A DNA stretch of 64,000 nt, taken from Chondrus crispus (lineage: Eukaryota > Rhodophyta > Florideophyceae > Gigartinales > Gigartinaceae). Numbering within the stretch: the first letter of the stretch is position 1; every line of letters starts with the position of its first letter. Below are positions 1 through 10,051 of this stretch, piece by piece. The translations under genes were made by a program, and so were the position numbers. Below the pieces are notes generated by a model. The model was not told the origin of the DNA, made no database searches, and worked only from the letters and a program-made list of their open reading frames with translations. The stretch is taken from the NCBI RefSeq assembly GCF_000350225.1, contig NW_005178992.1, positions 308,733-372,732 of the forward strand. The letters run 5' to 3'.

Positions 1-65
1 CCAGAACCCGAGAACACCACCGGTGGTCATGTTCCCACCTCGCCATTCGCCGGAAATCTTACTGC

Positions 66-821
66 ATGGAGTGGGATTTCGGGCGAATGGCGAGGTGCCC
101 TGCAGGGCACGTGAGACACGACCCCATGAACTACTGGGCAGATATGCGGTCCCAAGATCCCGAGTCCGCGTTACAAATAGCCAGTAATCTCGAAGCCCTC
201 TTATTTGCGGGCGATTCTCACGAACGCCGAAATTTTACCGCACCCGTGAGCCTTTTCACGGAGAACGCTCAACCCCAATCGATCGATAGTCTTCGTGGGC
301 TCGTACACAAGAATACAATCGCGGTGCCGAAATTAAGTGAAGAGCAACCTCGCCACGCTCTCAGCGTGATTCCCACGGACTACTGGGGGTTAAACTGCTG
401 GACTTGCAAGAATGCCGGGCCTTCCACGTTCCCGTGCCCGACGCTGACGCCCGAGCAGCGCATTTACTACGCGTATTGCTACTTTACGTACAAGTGCAAA
501 GATAACCCGACGGCCCCGGAATGGCTTCGCCAACGCTTCGATACCCGAATGGCACGCCCCGAGACCCGAGGTTCGTACAAGTATAGGAACCAAGGTCCAA
601 CTCACGGTGCTCCTCGACATGATTTTCGCGAAAACCGTGACCACCCAGGACGCAAGGATCGAGATAGCCGAAATCGCGGCGTCAGGTTTGAAAGGCCGGG
701 TGGAGTCTATGTCACGACGCACATCCGAGATGAGCCCACAGCGCCTTGGGGAGATCACGAAAATACGGGCTCTACGTCAAGTGAAGACCCGACCCCGGAA
801 AACCCGCAGGGTCAGGAGTGA
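66..821 (+). pseudogene. Element A gag C-terminal region
   Basis: An open stretch of 251 residues ahead of the protease. Near its middle is a cysteine cluster (CWTC followed by spaced Cys residues) in the place where elements B and D carry their Cys-rich gag knuckle. The rest is basic, Arg-rich and disordered, ending in an acidic, Pro-rich tail. This is what a nucleocapsid-like end of Gag looks like. The assignment rests on position and composition, not on a strong motif. It belongs to a fossil element and is not expected to be functional. Confidence 0.5.
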
Positions 822-1189
822 CGTGGCCCCACTTCCTGTCCCGCGACGTCTCCGATCACTACAAATCAAGTCACCCGGCTCTCGTGAACTCGAAACCCTG
901 TGGGTCCGATAGAATCTTTTGGCGTTAACAAGGTCACACGTCCACAAAGACCTCAGACGAACAGTATCCACGATGTCCTCGAGTTGCCCCTGAAACTCGT
1001 CAGACGATAGGCTCTCCTCCTAGATTAACCCTCTCGATATCGTGCACGATAACTCCATGGAGTTATATTGCATGTCCCAAGGAAGGAGCAAGAGCACATG
1101 GACACGGAGGAAAGTCACGTATACGGCGGTCACGGTGCAAGAAACGCTCTGCCAAACTTGTCTCATTAGAAAGCACTCAAGAATTCGCG

Positions 1190-4100
1190 GTGGACAAGGA
1201 AAATATGCTTCACGCGGAGCCCGCCCGAGACGGAGAGGAAAACGCGTGCCTTTTCAACTCGTCCCATTACATCATCGCTGGCTCCCTGGGTCTCACCACG
1301 CGCAGCATGAGGCCTTTCCATATCGCGTTAGACACGGGATCTGGACATAACGTGACAAGGCGCTCCGCTCTCCCTATGGGATGGGAAGAGTTCGTGATCG
1401 AAGACGCTTATATCCCGCCCGTCGACGACGCGAATGGGCAGCCTATTGCCTTACTCGGAAAGGTCATGCTTCGCGTTCGCTTGGGTTCCGCTGTATATCA
1501 AGTCACGTTTGTTGTCGCCGACACACTCGCAGTCCCCGTGATTATCGGCACGTGTTTCATGACCAGGCACGTGGTATCTATTCGTTGTATCGAACAGTAC
1601 GTGCAATTTACCCGGGCTAAGCTACCTATTCTCGCAACGCATACTCGTGAGAAGAAGTTCGCGGACCTGGACGACAACGAACCCCGAGACGACCCAAATC
1701 GTCTACAAGCATACCCTCGAACCTCAAGAACGCTACCTCAAGCCTCGCAAAACCTTCACAAGCCCCACACGATTCGTTTAGCGAAGTACACGAAAATTCC
1801 GGCAAGGTCTCAAGTCGCTGTCCCTGTCGTCACGGAGGCCTCGGGTCTTGTCTTCGTGGGGCCCAAGCACTTCTTGCAGGCGAGGTACCACGTTCGAACC
1901 GCCAACGGGATCGTGGAAGCCAACCGTAACCGACGTTTTGATCTCGTAATCTCGAATTTCTCCAAGTTTCCACGTGCCCTCCCGAAGGGAATGGTCATCG
2001 CGTATGGCACACGAAATCCACTCGGGATATACTCACTCGAAGAAAAGGCTTCTCAAGACTTCGAACGAGTTCTAAATCTTCCCTTCACGACAAGGGAGTC
2101 TGAAGACAGTAAGTCTAAAGTCTCGGTACAGGAAGAGCCCAAGCGTCCGAATATCGAAAACATGTGGTGTTCCCAGATTGACTTGTCTCACATAACCGAC
2201 AAGTCAACGCAGCACGAAATTCTCGAGATGCTCACCAAGCACGAAACTGTGTGTAAACTCGGTTATCTAGGGGAAATCACCGCGACGGAACACCGAATAG
2301 AGCTCTACCTCCATTCGAAGCCGATAAGACAAGCCCCTCATCGACAAGCACAAGGCACGAGATATCATGAGCTCCGAGATCGCGAAAATGCTCGATGCAG
2401 GCGTAATAGAGCCGGTTAGCAACGAATGGGCAAGTCCTGTGGTTTTCGTTCCCAAGAAAGAAGGTCCGTTGCAGTTCTGTATTGATTACAGACGCTTAAA
2501 CACGAAAAACGTGGCGGACGCGTACCCACTCCCACGAATGGACGACTGATATTCTCTCGGGGATGCTGCTATTTTCACGACTCTCGACCGCAACTCGGGA
2601 TATTGGCAGATTACCGTGGCACCCGAAGACTGCGACAAGACCACGGTCACAACCCACATGGGGACATTTCGACACACGAGGATGCCGTTTGGTCTTCGGA
2701 ACGCACCGGCGATCTTCCAAGGAGCTCTTGATATAATACTTTCAGGCGTAAGATGGCAGACCTGCCTCATATATCTAGATGACGTGATCGCGTTCTCTCG
2801 TGATACATCGTCCCACATCCACCACGTGGATCAAGTACTCGCAATATTAAGGAACGCAGGCGTTTCGCTCAAGCTCAAGAAATGCTCGTTCTTCCAGTCA
2901 AAGATTAATTACCTACGACAAGTTATCACGCATGGAAAGCTTTCTGTTGCTAAAGAAAACACGGCTGCGTTTGCGGATGCGATCTTCCCGAGGACTGTCA
3001 CCCAGATGGGGTCATTCCTTGGAGCCGCGAATGTGTACCGTCGTTTTATCAAGAATTTCTCGGGAGTCGCGAAGCCTTTAAACTCGATGCTCAAGAAAGA
3101 TGCTAATCCGAACTGGTACGAACCAGAGGAGGATGCCATCTCGGCTTTCGACGCCCTCAAGTCACGTCTTATCTCGCCGCCCGTGCTCGCGCTCCCGCAA
3201 CGCGACCGCCCGTGCAAGATCGACACGGACGCGTCTGCCTATCAACTCGGGGCAGCCCTTCTGCAACAACAAGACCTTGAAGACGAGAGTGCATTAAGTC
3301 CTGTGGGATACTGGTCTAAGACTTTGAACGGTGCTGAGCAAAATTATAGTGCACCGGAACGTGAATGTTTGTCGGTGGTCTGGGCCATTACGACCTTAAG
3401 GCTATATCTAGAAGGCACGAAATTCACGGTTCGCACGGCCCACGATGCGCTACGGTGGTTTCTGGCTCTTACAGAACCATCCGGTAAACTCATGCGATGG
3501 CGTTTGCGCCTTTCCCAGTTCGACTTCAAGATCGTGTATCGCCCGGGACGTGTTCATCAGGTACCAGATGCCCTTTCAAGATTAGTCAGTCCTACCCGTG
3601 ACACGAAACCTGTGGAGGATGACATCCCTACATTCGGGGACCACCTTGATCCCTTACTTGTTGCCACCCGTGGACGAAGCTCGATAACACGGACTACGAA
3701 CCACGGAGACGTAGCATCAGCAAATCCTTATCGTGCCCATGAAGAGATTCTCAATGACACATTCGATGCAGCCATCGATTTCTTCGACCCCATTATTGCA
3801 GATGAAGAAGTCGAGACTGCAAGCGTAGTCGCGGACGTGCCTATGCCAATCACGATTCCCGAGCTTTTGGAATCACAACGCGCAGACGAGGTTTGTCAAA
3901 CCGTGCTATCACGTCAGTCACGAAAACATGATTCCCTCTTTCGTGAAGGGGACGATGGCGTGCTACGGCGGGCACATCCCCGACTCTCCGACGTCGAACA
4001 AATCGTGCTTCCTGCCAACTTAAGGCCTCGTGTTCTTAAATTTACACATTACTCGAAGCTCGGCGGGCATCCTGGACAAACAAGAATGTATCATTACGTG

Positions 4101-5289
4101 AGAAAGACCTACTATTGGCCTCACATGGCAGCGGATATCTACGCCACCGTGAGAAATTGTTCAACGTGCGCGAAAAATTGACTCAAGCTTCGAAGAGCGA
4201 TGAATCCCTTGAAACTATTCCCCGCGACCAAGCCATTCACAAACCTATGCATTGACATTCTAGGACTACTCACGAAATCCAAACGCGGCTGCAGGTTTCT
4301 TGGTTGTCACGGACCGCTTCACGAAATTAACTCAAGTCGTGCCGCTGCGCTCTATCAGTGCGTACAAAGTTGCAGTCGCATTCACGGAACACCGGGGTTT
4401 CAAGTACGGCGCTCCTGAGAGTGTCATATCCGATAACGGCAAGCAATTCGCTGCAAGATTCTTCCAATCGGTCTGTTCTATCCTCGCAATCTCGAACATT
4501 TTCACGAGCACGTATCATCCCGAGACTAATGGTCAGGTCGAGCGGTACAACCGCAAAATTCTCGCCATGTTACGAAATTTTGTGAACGAGCATCAAGATG
4601 ATTGGGATAAGTACGCCACAGTTCTGACCTACGCCTATAGCAATCACGTGCACAGAACCACGGGAACCACTCCTTTCAACGTCCTGCTTTCTCTACCTCC
4701 TCCTCCCTTTCATCTAGACCACTCCGCGGATGATGCCATTGCCCAGAGCAAGAACTAACGTGAAGACTGCATTTGGAAATTACAGCGTGCAATCAAGAGT
4801 GCCTGCACGAGTCTCCACAAAAAACAAGCTCGATACAAGAAAGACTTCGACAAGCGCGTGCGTTCTACTACCAAGAATATACGCACAGGCCAGTACATCT
4901 ATCTAGACCCTACCGATGGAACCACCAAGGGTGCCAAGCTTGGAAACCACGCACTCGGTCCCTTCCGTGTTATCAAAAACGACACACGAACTCTCATGAT
5001 CGAGCGTGATGGAAATATCGAGAGAGTCTCCGCGAATCGTGTCACATACGCGCCTCCGCCAGATGACGCATCACCGCCGGAACCTCTCACCGCGACGGAA
5101 AAAGATCTTCAAAAAAAGAATATCGAAGGCCCGAAGTATGTGATGGAAGAAACTCTAGACCACCGAGTACTGTCTTCGGGACCTCTCCAGTTTCGAATCA
5201 AGTGGTACGGGTACGGTGAACCCACGTGGCAACCTCGAAGTGATATCCCGGAGGAAGCCATTGCAACATACATATCTAAACGCCGCTGA
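1190..5289 (+). pseudogene. Element A pol region (PR-RT-RH-IN-chromodomain), broken
   Basis: A pol region of Ty3/Gypsy type. The protease shows the LDTGSG active-site motif near 1330. The reverse transcriptase shows FCIDYRRLN near 2480 and the catalytic YLDD near 2775. RNase H follows (DTDASAYQLGAAL near 3225). The integrase has the HHCC zinc finger near 4050-4170 and core motifs around 4300-4560, including ISDNGKQF and YHPETNGQVERYNR. The end, about 5140-5289, encodes a chromodomain (FRIKWYGYGEPTWQPRSDI), which in this lineage binds modified histones and steers insertion. Several breaks make it a fossil. Confidence 0.85.
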
Positions 5290-5420
5290 TACCCAACGCA
5301 ATTCCCCAAGAAAATCAAGCTATCCAAAATTCCCCGAAGTCAACACGAAAAAGAACTACTCTCGCTCAAGCGAGGAAGACAGCGAGCCCGGGAAATAACC
5401 CGTAGTCCCTTGGCTGACTT

Positions 5421-6206
5421 TTATTCTGCCCGTGACGTGCAGTCTGAAGGAGGGGCCCGGGACTCGAAGTACGTGTTACGCGCGCAAGATAACTCACTGA
5501 AGAAAAACCTCAAGCACGAAACAAGCAAAAAGCCCAAGACAATCCAGTGACATTTCTTACTGAATCTAGACGTGCACCAAATACCTCGATAAGACTCCGC
5601 GACGTAAGCTATTAAGATGCTAGCTCTGCTCTCCTCGAAGATACGTGTTCCTTTATTGCCCAGCGGTTCACGCGTCACGTACAGGTTCGGTATACTAGGA
5701 TAAAGAGCGTACGGGTCGCGAATACCCGCACTCTCACAAGCACCGGGAATACGAAAACGAGATGCATAAGGATCCGGGATTGGTGCACGAGAAGTCATTG
5801 CAGACGCGCCCGCGTTCGTGGAGGGTCCCCTCTGAAGCGACCCGTACGTGGTCTCATGGCGAGTTGCTGTAACGACGTAACCGTGATCCTCGCATCCAAG
5901 CACGCGCTGAGTCGGTTTGACCCTTGACCTTGTGACTTCAGAATCATACCTGACCCGCTTTCCATCGTCATAGGGCCTCGTGTAACCGCGATCTCGACAA
6001 TCACGCAGCTTCTCGACTTCCGTGCTCCAAAGGTCCGCTCGGCGCCTCTCGTCAGCGAGATCCCGGGAAATACCTCCGAGTTCGTCACGAAGCCCCGACT
6101 CACGCAACTCCGCAGCACGGGCACGCTGAAAAACAGTTTCGATGGTCTCTAGAACAGACCACCCCTCGGACCGTGCAGCGAGGTCCTGCAGTATGGGCTC
6201 CGTCAC
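5421..6206 (-). pseudogene. Element A opposite-strand accessory ORF, part left of element B
   Basis: A 261-residue open stretch on the strand opposite to element A's pol, just past the chromodomain. Its first 90 residues are rich in Glu, Arg, Leu and Ala and look like a coiled coil, followed by a Tyr/Arg-rich segment. The C-terminal end of the matching ORF in element D (about 37020-37300) has the same make-up and a similar spacing of Leu and Arg. It lies in the same place in the element, between pol and the 3' LTR. Element B was inserted into this ORF, and the rest of it lies at 17723-18821. Function unknown. Confidence 0.5.
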
Positions 6207-6314
6207 GTTTCACTCACGAAGCTCCGGATCGGACATCCGCGAATCAAAGGACACGAACCTCGGAACAAAACCACGGGTATACCCTAAGTGCCCCTCACGC
6301 AGGCCTGTGACAAG

Positions 6315-6319
6315 CAAGC
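6315..6319. repeat. Target site duplication of element B, left copy
   Basis: The five bases CAAGC stand directly before the left LTR of element B. The same five follow its right LTR at 17685-17689. A 5-bp duplication is normal for Ty3/Gypsy integration and fixes the ends of the element. Confidence 0.9.
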
Positions 6320-7019
6320 TGTCGTGCACTGAGGGGGAAGGGTGGGATCCCCCTCTGGCAGAGCGCGCGCGTTCGGGGGCGCGTGTAGGGGGTTATCGGG
6401 AAACCACCCGTAAGGGACCGGTACGGGGCCGGGCGCGAAGCGCAGTAGGGAAAGTAAGGGAAAAAGTGGGAAAACAGAGCCCAGGAGGGGCGGAGCGGTA
6501 GGGACAGCTGTCGCGCGGAGGGCCGGGCGTGGCGGGACGACGCGCGCGGTAGAGGCAGGAGGGAATCGGGACGTAGATGGCTCCCAGGGTACCGTCGTGG
6601 GACGGGGACCGACGCGAGGCTACGACTCCATTCCAGAAACCCGAGTTGTAGACCCAAAGCTTGGTGAGGATTTACTTAGGGTCGGACGTCGGCTATGTAC
6701 TAGCCGACGTCCGGGCGATAATTAATTAAACTAAAATTACTAAATTGGACGACGGCGGCGATGGCCGGAGAAACTCCTCTTGGGGAGGTATGACAACCAC
6801 TACACGTGGGGAATGACACGATTAACGTGAGGAATAACACGGGTACACGTGGATAGAACTGTCAGTATGTCGACAGGGCTCCATGGAGCTTACACCCGGA
6901 CACGAGCGGGGGTTTGGATACACGGTTACACGTGGTACATACCTCACTTATGATAGTGAGGCATTCTGCGTGTGCTACAGTACAGCACTGCGATTACGCG
7001 GGGCGGTCAGTGCTCTACA
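6320..7019 (-). repeat. Element B left LTR (3' LTR)
   Basis: A 700-bp terminal repeat, starting TGTCGTGCACTGAG and ending GTGCTCTACA on the + strand, matched along its whole length by 16985-17684. Because gag-pol runs leftward, this is the 3' LTR. Confidence 0.95.
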
Positions 7020-7033
7020 TAGCCCCCTCTTAG
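7020..7033 (-). other. Element B polypurine tract
   Basis: On the - strand the bases next to the 3' LTR read AAGAGGGGGCTA. A purine run at this place primes plus-strand DNA synthesis in LTR retrotransposons. Elements A and D have similar G-rich runs directly before their LTRs. Confidence 0.65.
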
Positions 7034-7201
7034 AATAGAGCGTCCGCGCGAACGGTAATTTCCGCGAAATTTTGAGGAGCTGAAGATTCCGGACACCCTC
7101 TCACCGTCCTGACACGCTCTAGGGGTAGGTTTGGACGAGGACCACCGAAAAGCCAGCGGGGGAAGCGTCTCGAGATTTGTCCTGCAGCAGCAACGTCCGA
7201 G

Positions 7202-8857
7202 ATGGCGGAGTTCGGGTACCCGTTTGGGGGAGAAACCGCCTCGAGGGGCGACGGATGGCCTCGTCCGCGCGAGATGTGGGGTCGCAACATGTATGACGAC
7301 GCGCTCCTCTTCGAGAGGGCACCGTTCATGTCTGCGGATGGTTTACGCGACGCGGAGGTAGTGCGGAGCTATGCGACCGCGACGGGTGAACTCCCCGGGG
7401 CGCTCAGCTTATCAGCTGTGATGTCCCGGGACTTCACACACCGTTTGGTGGTGGAGCCGGAGTTATTACGGCCAGGGTACCGGCGGGTGAGCACTGCGGC
7501 CAAGGTGGCTTTCGTGGAACTAGTATGGCAGAGAATTCGCCGGACGCCGTGTAATCGGCTGCTTCCCCGATCATGGGATATGGACACTTGGGCATACGGC
7601 AGTGATGCCGATCGTGGTTATGTCGCTAATTTAAAGCGGATTTTGGACAATCTCTCCCCAAGGGAGGAAGTCCCCTCAGTGTCGCTCTTGGCTTGGAGGG
7701 AAGCGATCCTCCCTCCAGGGTTCGAGGACCGTCCGGAGCGACTGAATGACCCCTCGATGCACGGCAAGTTGAAGTTTGAACGACGCATGCGTAACCGAAT
7801 GGAGGTGTTTGTCGCTTACGAGTGGGTGGAAATTACCACCTTCGAGCGGGACGTGCTCGGCACGCGGTACCCGGAGGTACCCGCGTGGTTTGCTCAGTAT
7901 GAAGTCCCTGCAGACTTCATAGCTGAAGTGCCACCGTGTTTGGTGTATTATGGACTGAGGATCAAGGATGATCCTCAGTCCTCGCGCTGGATGATATTTT
8001 TGAGCGAGTGGCTCGCCATCGTCGCCAAGCGCTTCCTATGGGCGGCCTGCGACGGGCGGTTGTACGTCCTCCCCCACGCGGTGGTGGAGTGGCTCCGTCG
8101 GTTGGACCTATCCCACGTCCTCGGCGGAGTGGCGCGGCACGAACGCGTACAGAGCCTGCTCGACGTCCACGAGGCCATCGACTGGCCTCGTGTGCCGTAT
8201 ACTCAGGGGCACCATTTCGATAACCCCCGCGCGCGCCAGTACTCGCCGGGGCGGAGGCACGACTCTGGCAATCCTCAGAGCGGAAATTGGGTACGGCTCG
8301 AAGCCGGTACGTTCACTCTTGCACAGCCCGAATACTTGAGGGAGGCAGAGGGGCTTGACGCCGGAGAGAGTGGCGAGGCGGGACGCGTTCGGAGGCGCGA
8401 GGATGTCCCGGGTGAGGAGCCCGGTGTGGCACGCGTGCGGAGACGCGGGGTTGGATTCCCGAAAGCAGCCGGTATCGGACGCGATCAGGGACTGGTCACC
8501 GTCTCTGCGGCGGTGGACGTGACCATGGACGGCGTGGGGGAGCCGGGTGCTTCGCCGGTCGAGGCGGCTGAGCGTCGCGGCCCGACATCGATGTCGGACG
8601 CGGAGTTGCGCGTGCTGCTCAGCAAACCCCGCCTGAGGGAGAAGGTAAGAAGCCTTGTCACTGAGGAGACGTCGGGCGAGGAGGCGGGGGTAGCCGCGCC
8701 CTTCATCGCCTCCGACGGGGCAGCGGGGGTTCCCACTCCACCCGGAGGACCCGAGGGCGTGGTCGCTGTAGCAGTGGCTGAAGGGGCGACGGATGTGTCG
8801 GGGTCGACGACGGCGGGCGCGGTGGACGCGGTGCCGGAAGAGGCTCTCGTTGACTAA
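7202..8857 (+). CDS. Element B opposite-strand accessory ORF (551 aa, unknown family)
   Basis: A complete ORF read against the direction of gag-pol, starting 182 bp inside the 3' LTR with an ATG in a good context (GAGATGG). I do not recognise the protein. The first 370 residues look globular and Trp/Arg-rich, and the rest is low-complexity and acidic (Gly, Ala, Glu, Val). It matches the equivalent ORFs of elements D and A in scattered blocks. LSEWLAIVAKRFLWAACDG here parallels LSEWAVLALLCFLHAARDG in D, and VFVAYEWVEITTFERDVL parallels SLFVGFRSIISFTGYDVL in A. A block with spaced hydrophobics ending in WPRVP parallels LDWSLP in D. Opposite-strand ORFs downstream of pol are known in some plant Ty3/Gypsy lineages, but their roles are unclear. 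It shows no transmembrane segment or recognised enzyme motif. Confidence 0.75.
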   Translation: MAEFGYPFGGETASRGDGWPRPREMWGRNMYDDALLFERAPFMSADGLRDAEVVRSYATATGELPGALSLSAVMSRDFTHRLVVEPELLRPGYRRVSTAAKVAFVELVWQRIRRTPCNRLLPRSWDMDTWAYGSDADRGYVANLKRILDNLSPREEVPSVSLLAWREAILPPGFEDRPERLNDPSMHGKLKFERRMRNRMEVFVAYEWVEITTFERDVLGTRYPEVPAWFAQYEVPADFIAEVPPCLVYYGLRIKDDPQSSRWMIFLSEWLAIVAKRFLWAACDGRLYVLPHAVVEWLRRLDLSHVLGGVARHERVQSLLDVHEAIDWPRVPYTQGHHFDNPRARQYSPGRRHDSGNPQSGNWVRLEAGTFTLAQPEYLREAEGLDAGESGEAGRVRRREDVPGEEPGVARVRRRGVGFPKAAGIGRDQGLVTVSAAVDVTMDGVGEPGASPVEAAERRGPTSMSDAELRVLLSKPRLREKVRSLVTEETSGEEAGVAAPFIASDGAAGVPTPPGGPEGVVAVAVAEGATDVSGSTTAGAVDAVPEEALVD

Positions 8858-10051
8858 GAGGAGGAAGGGGACCCGTGAGGCCGAGGCTTCCTTTAAGGAG
8901 GCCCGGTGGTGTGCCTCGTCCGATAGACAATGAATAAATTGCATCACTTGTGCTTCCTCGCGCGGTACGTAGGGGACAGAACCCCCTTGGTCAAGAGTAG
9001 GGAGGGGAAGTTTCCCCGTCTAGGTGAGGAGACGGAACCACGGCAGCCGATGGCCGCGCCGTATGCGGCGCGGCAGCCGCAGTCCGCAAGAATAGCTTCC
9101 CTCCCTCGGACGGGGGGGGGAACTGGACGCGTCCCGGGGTCGGACCCGGCCTCTTCTACCGGGGGACCACCGCGGGGGTGTCCCCAGGATACGAGTAGAA
9201 TAATTCGCCCCCCGCCTTTCGGGCAACGCGATACTGAGTACGCTAAAAAAAGAGCGGGGACGGTCTCATCCAACGAGAAGAACAATTTCCCCACCTGCCA
9301 AGGGAGGAGGGTGATGCGCACGCTCTGAAAGCGGTAATTACCTCGGTGACCGAGTGGAAGAGTGCGCCCCCTTTGCGGGAAGAGGGGGTAGCGAGTAAGC
9401 TATATTAGCGAGGACAGTCTCGTCGAACGAGGGGAACAACTTCTCTACCTCCCAAGGGAGGAGCGTGATGCGCACGCTCTAAAAGCGGTAATTACCTCGG
9501 TGACCGAGTGGAAGAGTGCGCCCCCTTTGCGGGAAGAGGGGGTAGCGAGTACGCTATATTAGCGAGGACAGTCTCGTCAAACGAGGGAAACAACTTCTCC
9601 ACCTCCCAAGGGAGGAGGGTGGCGAGCACGCTCTGAAAGCGGGGAGTACCTCGTTGACCGAGTAGAAGAATTCGCCCCCCCTCTGCGGGAAAACGGGTAG
9701 CGGTCCACCGGGTTGTTCGCGCCGGAGCGCGCGCGGTCGCCGTCCCACGAGCGGGGGGTCGGGTGAGTACCCGCCGTACGGCTGGGGAGGAGACACTGCC
9801 AACAAAAACCGACGGGACGGGTCGGTGGTCCGTCCTCGTCCGGCAGGGGAGCTTCCCAAAAAATTAGCGAAAATAACCCACTTCGGAAAAAATCAAAACT
9901 CAAAAAATCAAATGTCACAGGTGGGCGGCCGTGGTTGGCTGGCGGAGTGGCCTCGGAGGCGGTTCGCGCCGACGCGTTGCGCGTTTCCATAGGGCCGTAC
10001 AGTTGGCCCTCGTACCTCATCAGGAGAGTACAGGGCCGCGCTCTAACCCGC
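8858..10051. other. Element B spacer between accessory ORF and pol
   Basis: About 1.2 kb without a gene, separating two ORFs that converge on it. It contains the 154-bp tandem repeat listed separately and a GC-rich segment at 9040-9200. The two coding regions meet here tail to tail, so transcripts from both strands would end or overlap in this spacer. Confidence 0.6.
9301..9715. repeat. 154-bp tandem repeat, about 2.7 copies
   Basis: Units begin AGGGAGGAG at 9301, 9455 and 9609, exactly 154 bp apart. The first two are nearly identical and the third is diverged and partial. A further diverged partial copy (AGCGGGGACGGTCTCATCCAACG and following) is visible just upstream at about 9250-9300. The repeats sit between pol and the accessory ORF of element B. 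Confidence 0.85.

Larger units (their letters stand above)
1..6319 (+). mobile_element. Element A, Ty3/Gypsy chromovirus fossil, left part
   Basis: This is the larger part of an old Ty3/Gypsy element read on the + strand. The window opens inside it, so its 5' LTR is not seen. Parts in order are a gag C-terminal region, aspartic protease, reverse transcriptase with RNase H, integrase and a chromodomain. A separate ORF on the opposite strand follows. The element is interrupted at 6319/6320 by element B and resumes at 17685. The coding part is clearly broken, with at least half a dozen breaks, so it is an inactive copy. The order protease-RT-RNase H-integrase-chromodomain places it with the chromoviruses. 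With only one LTR in view its age cannot be measured, but it is older than element B, which lies in it. Confidence 0.85.

Noticed and set aside
9301-9715. CRISPR-like array
   Set aside because: Units are directly abutting 154-bp tandem copies without unique spacers, in a eukaryotic retrotransposon.
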